A stretch of DNA of 64,000 nt from Thioclava sediminum. Its GTDB lineage: Bacteria; Pseudomonadota; Alphaproteobacteria; Rhodobacterales; Rhodobacteraceae. Shown piece after piece: positions 41,576 through 50,054 of the stretch. The notes beneath the pieces are model-generated. The model was not told the DNA's origin and searched no databases. It saw nothing but the letters and a program-made list of their open reading frames with translations. The position numbers and the translations under genes are program-made. Each line of letters begins with the position of its first letter. The stretch's first letter is position 1. The DNA lies in the NCBI RefSeq assembly GCF_002020355.1, contig NZ_MPZV01000001.1, positions 496,001 to 560,000 on the forward strand. The letters run 5' to 3'.

Positions 41576-42048
41576 TCGGCGATGAGGGGCTTTGCCTCGC
41601 CCCGCGCGGCTGACAGCGCCGCAGCGGGACGAAGTTCGATCATCAGCCCGCGCTTGCCGCCGTTCAAGATGATTGTGCCATGGCCAAGCGCGCTCTGCTC
41701 AAACGCGGCGGGGCTTGACCGTTTCTGCCCGAAGGGGCTGATGCCGCCGGTGCGAAACCCGGTCAGCTTCTCGGCCTTGGCGGGCTCCATCATCTTCGCG
41801 GATTTCCCGCCGAAAGCTGCGGCCACCTTCTTCATCGACAGCATCGCATCAGACGGGATCACCGCGCAGGCGGGCTTGCCATCCACCTCGACCATCAGGG
41901 TCTTGAGAACCCGCGAAGGCTCCACTCCGAGCGCCTCAGCCGCATGGAGGCCGATCTTCTCCTGACCGGCCTCATAGGCATATTCGTGCAGATCGAAGGC
42001 GAGCTTGGCGCGGGTCAGCGCCTGCGTCGCAGGGGTGGCATGACCCAT
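41569..42048 (-). CDS. ybaK: Cys-tRNA(Pro)/Cys-tRNA(Cys) deacylase YbaK
   Basis: Protein of 159 residues with the YbaK/EbsC fold: VLKTLMVEVDGKPACAVIPS, then KKVAAAFGGKSAKMMEPAKA with the conserved lysine, and the GFRTGGISPFGQKR loop that is diagnostic. It hydrolyses Cys-tRNA(Pro) formed by mistake and so protects translation fidelity. It starts 8 bp after the aldo-keto reductase stop and is probably cotranscribed with it. Confidence 0.93.
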   Translation of the reverse strand: MGHATPATQALTRAKLAFDLHEYAYEAGQEKIGLHAAEALGVEPSRVLKTLMVEVDGKPACAVIPSDAMLSMKKVAAAFGGKSAKMMEPAKAEKLTGFRTGGISPFGQKRSSPAAFEQSALGHGTIILNGGKRGLMIELRPAAALSAARGEAKPLIADQ

Positions 42049-42056
42049 CGGGCTCC

Positions 42057-42884
42057 TCAGAAATCGGCGGTGGCGGGGTCCGGCCCGATGCGGCCTTCCG
42101 CGCTGTCGATATCCTTGATCTGCGCCATCTCATCCTCGGTCAACTCGAAATCGAACACGTCGATATTCTCGCGCATCCGCTCGTGATTAGCGGATTTCGG
42201 GATCGTCACGCAGCCCAGCTGAATCTGCCAGCGCAGCGTGACCTGTGCTGCCGACTTGCCATAGCGCGCCGCGATCTCGGTGAGGATCGGGTTCGAGAGC
42301 GCCTCGCCCTGCCCCAGCGGCGACCAGCATTCGGTGGTGATGCCGAGCTTTTCATGCACCTCGCGCTGCGCGGCCTGCTGGAAGCGCGGATGCAGCTCGA
42401 TCTGGTTGATCGCGGGCGCCTCGCCGGTCTCCTCGATCAGCCGCTCGAGATGGTCGGGCAGGAAGTTCGACACGCCGATCGCGCGGATGCGGCCTGCGTC
42501 GCGCAGCTCGATCAGCGCTTTCCACGTCTCGACATATTTGTCTTTGGTGGGCATCGGCCAATGGATCAGGTAGAGATCGAGATAATCGAAGCCCAGTTTG
42601 CCCATCGTCTCGTCGAAGGCGCGCTTGGTCTCGTCATAGCCCTGCCGGTCGTTCCAGAGCTTCGAGGTCACGAAGATGTCTTCGCGCGCCACGGCGCTTT
42701 GCGCGATGCCGCGGCCCACGCCCGCCTCGTTGCCGTAAGCGGCGGCGGTGTCGATATGGCGATAGCCCGCGTCGAGCGCGTTTTCGATGATGGCGGGCGC
42801 ATCGGCATCGTCCATTTTCCAGACGCCGAGGCCAAGCTGCGGGATCTTGATGCCGTCATTGAGGGTGAGGGTCGGAACGCTCAT
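42057..42884 (-). CDS. Aldo/keto reductase
   Basis: Protein of 275 residues from ATG 42884, preceded by CAGGAGATCGACC. The catalytic tetrad is visible: D and Y in HIDTAAAYGNEAGVGR, K in FVTSKLWNDRQG, H in YLIHWPMPTKDKY. Further AKR signatures are IRAIGVSNFLPDHLERL and the NADPH site IPKSANHERMREN. It resembles 2,5-diketo-D-gluconate or methylglyoxal reductases of the AKR5 group. Substrate unassigned. ybaK follows 8 bp downstream. Confidence 0.9.
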   Translation of the reverse strand: MSVPTLTLNDGIKIPQLGLGVWKMDDADAPAIIENALDAGYRHIDTAAAYGNEAGVGRGIAQSAVAREDIFVTSKLWNDRQGYDETKRAFDETMGKLGFDYLDLYLIHWPMPTKDKYVETWKALIELRDAGRIRAIGVSNFLPDHLERLIEETGEAPAINQIELHPRFQQAAQREVHEKLGITTECWSPLGQGEALSNPILTEIAARYGKSAAQVTLRWQIQLGCVTIPKSANHERMRENIDVFDFELTEDEMAQIKDIDSAEGRIGPDPATADF

Positions 42885-42981
42885 GGTCGATCTCCTGTCT
42901 GCCTGTTGGGTTGGACAACAGCTTAGGGCGGCGCGGCGTTCCGGAAAGGCGCTCACGGGGTAGTGAAAGGCCCTAGGGATT

Positions 42982-43007
42982 GGCCCGGGGCTGGCGCGCC
43001 CCGGGCC
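42982..43007 (-). terminator. GC-rich hairpin downstream of betC
   Basis: A perfect 10-bp stem, GGCCCGGGGC/GCCCCGGGCC, with a 6-nt loop lies 10 bp after the betC stop. The T-tract is missing, so termination efficiency is uncertain. Confidence 0.5.
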
Positions 43008-43016
43008 CGCGAGATC

Positions 43017-44561
43017 TTACTCGCCGCGCGGGAAGCGTTTGTTTTCTTCCAGCACGTTGAGGTCCATGTGATTGCGCATATAGGCCTCGGAAGCTTTCTT
43101 GAGCGGCTGATAATCCCACGGATACTGGCCGCCCTGACTGAGCGCCTCGTAGACGACCCAGCGGCGCGCCTGACTGGCCCGGACCTCCGCGTCGAAACGA
43201 TCCAGATCCCAGCGCGCGGCGGCTTCGGCTTTCAGCTCGGCATAGGCCTCGGCATGGGCAGGATCGTCTGCGAGGTTGGTCAATTCATGCGGATCGGCCT
43301 CGACGTCGAAGAGCTGATCGGGATCGAGATTGCACAGGTTCAGCTTGTAGCGCCCTTTGCGCAGGCTCACGAGCGGCGCGTAAGACGCCTCGGCCGCATA
43401 CTCCATCGCGACCGCCTCTGCGCGGGGTTCGCGCTTGGCCTGCGGCAGCAGCGAATGCCCGTCGAGCCAGGGCGCGATCTCGTCGAGCGAGATGCCCGCC
43501 AGATCACACAGCGTCGGCGTGACGTCGATCGTCGAGACCGGATCGGAAACCAGCCCCGGCTCCAGCCCCGGCACCGAGATCATCAGCGGCACGCGGGACG
43601 AGCCCTCGTAGAAGCTCATCTTGAACCACAGCCCCCGCGCGCCCAGCATGTCGCCGTGATCGGAGACGAAGAGGATCGTGGCCTCCTGCCGGGTGTCTTC
43701 GAGCACCTGCAGCAGCTCGCCGATCTTGTCGTCGAGATAGGACAGGTTCGCGAAATAGGCGCGGCGCGAGCGGCGGATATCTTCGGTCGTGATATTGAAC
43801 TCGCGCCAGTCATTGGCGTCGAAAATCCGCTTCGAGTGGTTGTCCTGCTCCTCGTAGGGGATCGTGCCGACCTCGGGTTCGAGATGGTCGCAATCCTCGT
43901 AGAGATCCCAGTATTTCTTGCGCGCGACGTAGGGGTCATGCGGATGGGTGAAGCTGACGGTCAGCATCCACGGGCGCGCATCATTGCCCCGCGCCAGATC
44001 GTAGAGCTTCATCTTCGTCTCATGGGCGACGTTGTCGTCATATTCCATCTGGTTGGAAATCTCGGCTACCCCTGCCCCGGTCACCGAGCCCATATTGTGA
44101 TACCACCAGTCGATCCGCTCGCCGGGCTTGCGGTAATCCGGGGTCCAGCCGAAATCGGCGGGGTAGATATCGGTGGTCAGTCGCTCTTCGAACCCGTGAA
44201 GCTGATCGGGGCCCACGAAATGCATCTTGCCCGAGAGGCAGGTCTGGTAGCCCGCGCGGCGCAAGTGGTGGGCATAGGTCGGAATGTCCGAGCGGAACTC
44301 GGCCGCGTTGTCATAGACGCCCGTGGTCGAGGGAAGCTGGCCCGACATGAAGGCCGCCCGTCCCGGCGCACACAAGGGCGAGCCGGTATAGGCGTTCTCA
44401 AACCGCACGGAACGCTCGGCCAGCTTGCGCAGGTTGGGCGTGTGCAGCCACTCCGCCGGACCGTCGGGAAAGAGCGTACCGTTAAGCTGGTCGACCATCA
44501 GAATCAGGATATTCGGGCGCGGCTTGCTGTCGTCCTTGGCGGCGGTTTCGAGGTCAGGCAT
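43017..44561 (-). CDS. betC: Choline-sulfatase
   Basis: Protein of 514 residues of the alkaline phosphatase/sulfatase superfamily. NILILMVDQLNGTLFPD provides metal ligands, SPLCAPGRAAFMSGQLPS holds C64, the residue converted to formylglycine (CxPxR), and VSFTHPHDPY and SDHGDMLGARGLW complete the site. The C-terminal QARRWVVYEALSQGGQYPWD matches the choline-sulfatase tail. It frees choline and sulfate from choline-O-sulfate for betaine synthesis or sulfur supply. No betI, betA or betB gene is adjacent. A palindrome overlaps its leader. Confidence 0.92.
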   Translation of the reverse strand: MPDLETAAKDDSKPRPNILILMVDQLNGTLFPDGPAEWLHTPNLRKLAERSVRFENAYTGSPLCAPGRAAFMSGQLPSTTGVYDNAAEFRSDIPTYAHHLRRAGYQTCLSGKMHFVGPDQLHGFEERLTTDIYPADFGWTPDYRKPGERIDWWYHNMGSVTGAGVAEISNQMEYDDNVAHETKMKLYDLARGNDARPWMLTVSFTHPHDPYVARKKYWDLYEDCDHLEPEVGTIPYEEQDNHSKRIFDANDWREFNITTEDIRRSRRAYFANLSYLDDKIGELLQVLEDTRQEATILFVSDHGDMLGARGLWFKMSFYEGSSRVPLMISVPGLEPGLVSDPVSTIDVTPTLCDLAGISLDEIAPWLDGHSLLPQAKREPRAEAVAMEYAAEASYAPLVSLRKGRYKLNLCNLDPDQLFDVEADPHELTNLADDPAHAEAYAELKAEAAARWDLDRFDAEVRASQARRWVVYEALSQGGQYPWDYQPLKKASEAYMRNHMDLNVLEENKRFPRGE

Positions 44562-44576
44562 AGCGGCGCGCTCCTT

Positions 44577-44598
44577 TTATTGATCCACGGGTCAATAA
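44577..44598. promoter_or_regulatory. Candidate BetI-like operator in the betC leader
   Basis: TTATTGA-N8-TCAATAA is a perfect 7-bp inverted repeat, 16 bp before the betC start. TTGA/TCAA half-sites are typical of BetI, the choline-responsive TetR-family repressor of bet genes. Confidence 0.5.
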
Positions 44599-44666
44599 CC
44601 CCTGTAGCGATCCGGAGCGGGGGAACGCAAGGGCAAGCAGGTCGCACGGAAGTGGCTCTTGCCCGA

Positions 44667-46988
44667 TCAGGCGGCCACGATGATCCGGGCTTCGTGGCGC
44701 TTCAGGCTGGGCCGCGCGGCGAGGTAGCTTTCGACTTTGCCGTCCAGTTCGGGGAACAGCGCAAGCAATTCTGCCCGTTGAGCCTGATCCATATCGTTCA
44801 TCGTCGCCTGCCCCGGCTGGAAGCTCTCGGTCCAGAGCCCGTCGGAGAAAACGATCTCGTGATTGTCGAACATCACGTGGATATAGGTGACCGCCTCGGC
44901 CTCTTCGTCGATCTCGATCCCCGGCAGTCCGACAAGATGGCGCGCGGCAGCCAGCACCTCCGGCTCGCCCGCGATCAGCTGCGCGCGCGGCCCGGTCAGC
45001 AGGATGCGGTGCTGCGGCGAGACGCGCATCTCGCGCTCGGGCTGGTTCGCGCCCAGCGCGCCCGGTGCGATCTTGATGGAGCGGAATTCCGGCTTCGCCA
45101 GCAGTTCCGCCGCGCTGAGCGCACGGGTGCCAATCCAGCGGATGACCTGAAAGCCGCTGTCGCGAGTCAGAATGCGATCGCCGACCTGCAGGCTTTCGAC
45201 CGCGCGGGCGCCGCTATGCGTCGCGATCAAGGTGCCCGGCGTGAAGCAGGGGATGACCTTTTCGATATTCGAGAAGTTGACCGTGCCGACGACCGCGCCA
45301 TTGCCGTCATAGAAATCGATCGTGCCGTTTTCCGGGTTCGCCGCGTCACGATGCACGGCGACATTGTCCCAGCCCCAGTCGCTGAGGTCGATGATGTCGA
45401 AATCGTCGCCCGTCTCCGAGCCGTCGATCGTGTCGCCGGGGACGAGGTCGATGAACCTGTCGGCATCCGCGCCGCCGACGAGAGTGTCGCCGCCGCCGCC
45501 CGAGAGCGTATCATTGCCCGCGCCGCCGTCGAGTTGGTCGCTCCCGGCCCCGCCCTGCAGGACGTCGTTCCCGTCGCCACCGAAGAGCGTATCATCGCCG
45601 GTGCCGCCAACGAGGCTGTCATTGCCTTCGTCGCCGTAAAGCGAGTCGTTTCCCGATCCGCCCAGCACGGTGTCGTTGCCGGTGCCGCCGTAGAGGATGT
45701 CATCCGCGCCCGCGCCGTCGATATAGTCGTCGCCGCCATTGCCGTAGAAGACGTTGGTGTAGCCATCCGTCGGGTCCGAGGAGGCGCCGTCGAAGCCGAT
45801 CAGCGTGTCGTTGCCTGCCGAGCCGTAAATCCCGTCGACGCCGCTGAGCGTATCGCCCGTCGCATCGCCGCCCGTGGCCGTTCCCGCGCCGAGGTTGATG
45901 TTCACCGCGCTCGCGGAATCGGAATAGTCGACATAGTCCATGCCGGTTCCGCCCGACAGGATATCGCCGCCCGCGCCGCCATGCAGCGTGTCGTTGCCCG
46001 TGCCGCCGTCGAGCGTATCGGTCCCCGCCCCGCCGTCGAGCGAGTCGTTGCCCGCGCCGCCGATCAGCCGGTCATTCCCGAGACCGCCGATCAGCGTGTC
46101 GTTACCGATGCCACCGTCGAGCCAGTCATTATCCGCGCCGCCATCGAGGGAATCGTTGCCGTCGTTGCCGGTGAGCGTGTCGTTTCCGCTGCCACCGAGG
46201 AGCGTGTCATTGCCAGTGCCGCCGATCAGCGAGTCATTGCCCGACCCGCCATCGATCGAATCGTCGCCCGTGCCGCCATCGACCGTGTCGTTGCCGAGCC
46301 CGGCCAGCACGGTATCGTTGCCGCCATAGGCGCGGATGTAGTCGTCATTGCCGCTGCTGCCCGCGAGCCCCGCATCGTTATTGTCCACGCGGTCGGAGCC
46401 ATTCGCGATCGGCTCGACGTAGTTCACGTCGATCCGGTCCGCGCTATCGGTGCCGTCGACGTAGCCGTCGTCGAAGCCGGTGACGTAGCGATCCTGCGCG
46501 AGATTGGTGTTTTGATAGCTCACCGCTGAGCCGATGATCATCGACTGGATCGGTTTGGCCTCATAGGCCGCCGTGGTTGCATTATTCGACAGTTCCGGCG
46601 CGAGGAACACTTCGCCCGTCGTGGTCTGCACGAGGACCGATTGCACATTCGCCGTGGTGCCGTCGGTGTAGGTGATGGTCGTGTTGTAGACCACCAGACC
46701 GTCATAGGTGAAATCGCGAACGCCCTGACCGTCACCGATATCGGTCCGGATCGTGTCGTTGGACGTGTTGTTATTGGTGTCGAGAACGCCACTCGAGCCG
46801 CCATTGTCGATCAGCGTTGCTTCGGTGATGTGGCTGAACAGCGGATCGGTGGAGGACCCGGCGGAGGCGTTCTGGAGAAGGTTGTAATTCTCCATGCTCG
46901 AATTTCCCTCTTGGGAATCCAAGTAGTAGATATTGCCGTTCGCGTCCTCGGCGACGCCGAGATATATCCAGTTGAACGTCGTGGCCAT
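44667..46988 (-). CDS. RTX calcium-binding repeat protein with C-terminal Hint domain
   Basis: Protein of 773 residues. The N-terminal ~200 residues are Asn/Thr-rich and begin ATTFNWIYLGVAEDANGNIY, without a Sec signal. Then come blocks of GGxGxDxLx nonapeptides (e.g. GGTGNDTLLGGSGNDTLTG) from about residue 205 to 515, interrupted near 360-410. From residue 581 a Hint domain starts with CFTPGTLIATHSGARAVESL, with the nucleophilic cysteine, followed by GDRILTRDSG and VSPQHRILL. RTX repeats bind calcium after type I secretion; Hint domains cut themselves off. Probable secreted, self-processing surface protein. No type I exporter gene is nearby. Confidence 0.88.
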   Translation of the reverse strand: MATTFNWIYLGVAEDANGNIYYLDSQEGNSSMENYNLLQNASAGSSTDPLFSHITEATLIDNGGSSGVLDTNNNTSNDTIRTDIGDGQGVRDFTYDGLVVYNTTITYTDGTTANVQSVLVQTTTGEVFLAPELSNNATTAAYEAKPIQSMIIGSAVSYQNTNLAQDRYVTGFDDGYVDGTDSADRIDVNYVEPIANGSDRVDNNDAGLAGSSGNDDYIRAYGGNDTVLAGLGNDTVDGGTGDDSIDGGSGNDSLIGGTGNDTLLGGSGNDTLTGNDGNDSLDGGADNDWLDGGIGNDTLIGGLGNDRLIGGAGNDSLDGGAGTDTLDGGTGNDTLHGGAGGDILSGGTGMDYVDYSDSASAVNINLGAGTATGGDATGDTLSGVDGIYGSAGNDTLIGFDGASSDPTDGYTNVFYGNGGDDYIDGAGADDILYGGTGNDTVLGGSGNDSLYGDEGNDSLVGGTGDDTLFGGDGNDVLQGGAGSDQLDGGAGNDTLSGGGGDTLVGGADADRFIDLVPGDTIDGSETGDDFDIIDLSDWGWDNVAVHRDAANPENGTIDFYDGNGAVVGTVNFSNIEKVIPCFTPGTLIATHSGARAVESLQVGDRILTRDSGFQVIRWIGTRALSAAELLAKPEFRSIKIAPGALGANQPEREMRVSPQHRILLTGPRAQLIAGEPEVLAAARHLVGLPGIEIDEEAEAVTYIHVMFDNHEIVFSDGLWTESFQPGQATMNDMDQAQRAELLALFPELDGKVESYLAARPSLKRHEARIIVAA

Positions 46989-47257
46989 GTCGCCGCTGCT
47001 TTACCTTGTTTCTGCCGGACAGGCCCGCGAGGGACCGGTCTCCGACTTTCGAAGACTGTGCAAAAATATCGGGGCCTATGACGTGGCTGCTCGATTTTTA
47101 TAGTTACTGATACTCTAACAAGGCCCTCATTTGGCGCGGGTTCGTGATCGTCTCACGGCGCAAATTGGGCGAAATGGGGGCTTTCCGGGCGAGGCGACAC
47201 GCATAGGGAGAGTCGTGGCAACACGGCCACGAAGCCGCGGAAATTTCGGCGGAAAAC
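46989..47257. other. Leader region of the RTX-Hint gene
   Basis: These 269 bp have no coding potential that I trust. The part at 47070-47125 is AT-rich (TTTTTATAGTTACTGATACT) and probably holds the minus-strand promoter of the RTX-Hint gene. Confidence 0.4.
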
Positions 47258-47334
47258 TGGTAGGCCCGGCAGGACTTGAACCCGCAACCAAGGCGTTATG
47301 AGCGCCCTGCTCTAACCAATTGAGCTACAGGCCC
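47258..47334 (-). tRNA. tRNA with CAT anticodon, probably tRNA-Ile2 (lysidine type)
   Basis: A 77-nt cloverleaf on the minus strand with encoded CCA: acceptor GGGCCTG/CGGGCCT, D arm GCTCAATTGGTTAGAGC, anticodon loop CTCATAA, T loop GGTTCAAGTCC. The CAT anticodon fits elongator Met or Ile2. The acceptor has C4-G69 and C5-G68, which are identity elements for lysidine synthetase TilS in tRNA-Ile2, so I favour Ile2; automatic tools often label it Met. Confidence 0.9.
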
Positions 47335-47469
47335 ACCATTGCGTATTCCTCTAGTCAGGCCGCACGCGCGCGTCAAGAAAGCGCGCACCCCCATCCCCTT
47401 CGACGTTGCGGGGCGCGTGCGGTTACGCTAGGGCTTCGGCCAGGAGTTTACTTGCCGGAGTGCGCCGCG

Positions 47470-48516
47470 ATGACCGAGAAAAAACAGGGCCTCACCTATG
47501 CCGATGCGGGCGTCGATATCGACGCGGGCAATGCTTTGGTGGACCGGATCAAACCCGCAGCCAAGCGCACGCAGCGCTCGGGCACGATGTCGGGTCTGGG
47601 CGGATTCGGCGCGCTGTTCGATCTGAAGGCGGCCGGCTACAACGATCCGATCCTCGTCGGCGCGACCGATGGCGTGGGCACCAAGCTGCGCATCGCGATC
47701 GACACCGGCAATGTCGACACGATCGGGATCGACCTCGTGGCGATGTGCGTCAACGATCTGGTCTGCCAAGGCGCGGAGCCGTTGTTTTTCCTTGATTATT
47801 TCGCGACAGGGAAGCTTGAACTGGATCAGGCCGCGCGCATCATCGAGGGCATCGCGGAAGGCTGCGCGCAATCGGGCTGCGCGCTGATCGGCGGCGAGAC
47901 GGCGGAAATGCCGGGCATGTATTCCAAGGGCGATTTCGACCTCGCGGGCTTCGCGGTCGGCGCGATGGAGCGGGGCACCGACCTGCCCGCAGGCGTGGCC
48001 GAGGGCGACGTGCTTCTGGGCCTCGGCTCGAACGGTGTGCATTCCAACGGCTATTCCTTCGTGCGCAAGGTGGTCGCGATGTCCGGCCTCGGCTGGGACG
48101 CGGACTGCCCCTTCGATGAGGGCGCGCTTGGCGAGGCGCTGCTGGCGCCCACCCGGCTTTACGTCAAACAATGCCTGGCCGCGGTGCGCGCAGGCGGCGT
48201 TCACGCGCTGGCCCATATCACCGGCGGCGGCCTGACCGAGAACCTGCCCCGCGTTCTGCCCGAGGGCATGGGCGCGACGATCGACCTCGACGCGTGGGAA
48301 CTGCCCGGCGTGTTCCGCTGGCTGGCCGAGACCGCTTCGATGGAAGAGCGCGAACTGCTCAAGACCTTCAATTGCGGCATCGGCATGATCGTCGTGGTCG
48401 CAGCGGACAAGGCCGACGAGGTCGCCACCCTGCTCGCAGGCGAAGGCGAGAGCGTCACCCGCATCGGCACCGTCACCGCCAATGAGGGCATCGCCTACGA
48501 GGGCGCGCTGCTGTGA
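47470..48516 (+). CDS. purM: Phosphoribosylformylglycinamidine cyclo-ligase (AIR synthetase)
   Basis: Protein of 348 residues from ATG 47470. Typical stretches are [29 protein letters not shown], the ATP/substrate site [45 protein letters not shown] and [18 protein letters not shown]. It makes aminoimidazole ribonucleotide in purine synthesis. The stop overlaps the purN start by 4 bp, the usual purMN pair. Confidence 0.97.
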   Translation: MTEKKQGLTYADAGVDIDAGNALVDRIKPAAKRTQRSGTMSGLGGFGALFDLKAAGYNDPILVGATDGVGTKLRIAIDTGNVDTIGIDLVAMCVNDLVCQGAEPLFFLDYFATGKLELDQAARIIEGIAEGCAQSGCALIGGETAEMPGMYSKGDFDLAGFAVGAMERGTDLPAGVAEGDVLLGLGSNGVHSNGYSFVRKVVAMSGLGWDADCPFDEGALGEALLAPTRLYVKQCLAAVRAGGVHALAHITGGGLTENLPRVLPEGMGATIDLDAWELPGVFRWLAETASMEERELLKTFNCGIGMIVVVAADKADEVATLLAGEGESVTRIGTVTANEGIAYEGALL

Positions 48517-49100
48517 TCCGTGTCGCGATCCTGATCTCGGGCGGTGGCTCGAACATGGTCCGACTGGTCGAGAGCATGGCAGAGGACCACCCTGCCCGCC
48601 CGGTGCTCGTCGCATCGAACGACGCGCGGGCGTCAGGGCTGGAGAAGGCCGCGCGGATGGGCGTACCGACCGCCGCCATCGACCACCGCCCCTATGGCAA
48701 GGATCGCGCCGCGTTCGAGGCCGAGCTGCTGAAACCGATCCTCGCCGCGAAGCCCGATATCCTCTGCCTCGCGGGCTTCATGCGGGTGCTGACGCCGGAA
48801 TTCGTGGCGCAGTTCGAGGGCCGGATGCTCAATATCCACCCCTCGCTCTTGCCGAAATATCCCGGTCTGCACACGCATAAGCGCGCGATCGAGGCGGGCG
48901 ATGCGGTGGCGGGCTGCACCGTGCATGAGGTGACGCCGGTGCTCGATGACGGGCCGATCCTCGGTCAGGCGCGCGTTCCGATCGAGCCGGGCGACACGCC
49001 TGACGATCTGTCGGCCCGCGTGTTGGTGCAGGAACACCGCCTCTACCCGGCGGTGCTGCGCCGCTTCGCCGAGGGCGACCGCACGCCGGTCTTTCTGTAA
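48513..49100 (+). CDS. purN: Phosphoribosylglycinamide formyltransferase
   Basis: Protein of 195 residues starting at GTG 48513, which overlaps the purM stop. [20 protein letters not shown] is the substrate-binding N-terminus; [13 protein letters not shown] and [20 protein letters not shown] carry the catalytic Asn and His, and [17 protein letters not shown] the conserved Asp. It formylates GAR using 10-formyl-tetrahydrofolate. Translational coupling to purM is evident. Confidence 0.97.
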   Translation: MIRVAILISGGGSNMVRLVESMAEDHPARPVLVASNDARASGLEKAARMGVPTAAIDHRPYGKDRAAFEAELLKPILAAKPDILCLAGFMRVLTPEFVAQFEGRMLNIHPSLLPKYPGLHTHKRAIEAGDAVAGCTVHEVTPVLDDGPILGQARVPIEPGDTPDDLSARVLVQEHRLYPAVLRRFAEGDRTPVFL

Positions 49101-49180
49101 GCGCCCATTTGTAAGCACGCTCACGCCGAAATGCGCCGCATCCGCTTGCGAGCGGCCGTCGCTTCGCGCATGACTGACGC

Positions 49181-49933
49181 ATGGAAACGACCCCGGATAC
49201 GGCCCCGCGCGGGCGCATGATCGCCCCCGACCTGATCCGGGCCGTGGCGCTGATCGGCATGGCGATCTTCCACCTGACCTACGATCTCGAGAATTTCGGC
49301 TTTGTGCCGCGTGGCACGGTGTTTCACCCCGCCTTCCTCGATTTCGCCCGCGTGGTCGCCAGCACCTTCATCTTCATGGCCGGCGCCAGCCTCGTGCTCG
49401 CCCATCGCCATGGCTTCCGTGCCGCCCCGTTCTGGAAGCGGATCGGCAAGGTGGTGGTCGCGGCGGCGCTGGTGAGTGCGGCGACCTATGTGATGATGCC
49501 GGAATACTTCATCTATTACGGCATCCTGCATTCCATCGCGGTCAGTTCGCTGATCGGTGCCGCGCTTCTGTTCCTGCCGTGGATCCTGCTGGCGGCGCTT
49601 GGCGTGATCGCGGTCTGGGTGCATCTGAACTACGCGTTCGAGCTGCTCAATCACCCGTGGCTGTGGTGGCTGGGGCTGTCGACGAAGTGGCGCCCCTCGA
49701 TGGATTTCGAGCCGGTCTTCCCGTGGATCGGACCGTTCCTGATCGGCATGGGCGCGGCGAAACTGCTCGACCGTCTGGGCTATTGGAAACGGGCCGCGCG
49801 CTACCAGCCCGATCAGACGCGCGGGGTGATGAAAGTCGCGCTGTTTGCGGGGCGTCACACCCTGCCGATCTACCTGATCCACCAGCCGGTGCTCTACGGG
49901 CTGACCTGGGCCGCGTTCCTCCTTCAGCACTGA
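49181..49933 (+). CDS. DUF1624 / heparan-alpha-glucosaminide acetyltransferase-like membrane protein
   Basis: Protein of 250 residues with about seven membrane helices. It starts APDLIRAVALIGMAIFHLTY (the R-x-x-A-L-x-G-M family signature with a conserved H-x-x-Y-D), then FIFMAGASLVLAHRHGF, YFIYYGILHSIAVSSLIG, FPWIGPFLIGMGAAKLLDRL and a final HTLPIYLIHQPVLYGLTW. These are features of the HGSNAT/YeiB-like acyltransferase group, which move acyl groups across the membrane. Substrate unknown. It follows purN by 80 bp. Confidence 0.8.
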   Translation: METTPDTAPRGRMIAPDLIRAVALIGMAIFHLTYDLENFGFVPRGTVFHPAFLDFARVVASTFIFMAGASLVLAHRHGFRAAPFWKRIGKVVVAAALVSAATYVMMPEYFIYYGILHSIAVSSLIGAALLFLPWILLAALGVIAVWVHLNYAFELLNHPWLWWLGLSTKWRPSMDFEPVFPWIGPFLIGMGAAKLLDRLGYWKRAARYQPDQTRGVMKVALFAGRHTLPIYLIHQPVLYGLTWAAFLLQH

Positions 49934-50054
49934 AACTGGCGCTTCTGCCACGCAAACCGGGCCGTAACACGCGCCGCCCTTCCCTTTTGCCCCATGAAGG
50001 TCTAGGGAATTTGCACCTGCGCGGGATGAGCCCGCACCGAATTGAAAGCGCGAT

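Noticed and set aside
42963-46529. 1188-codon plus-strand open frame
   Set aside because: It is antisense to betC and the RTX-Hint gene, both with clear motifs; long antisense frames are common in high-GC genes.
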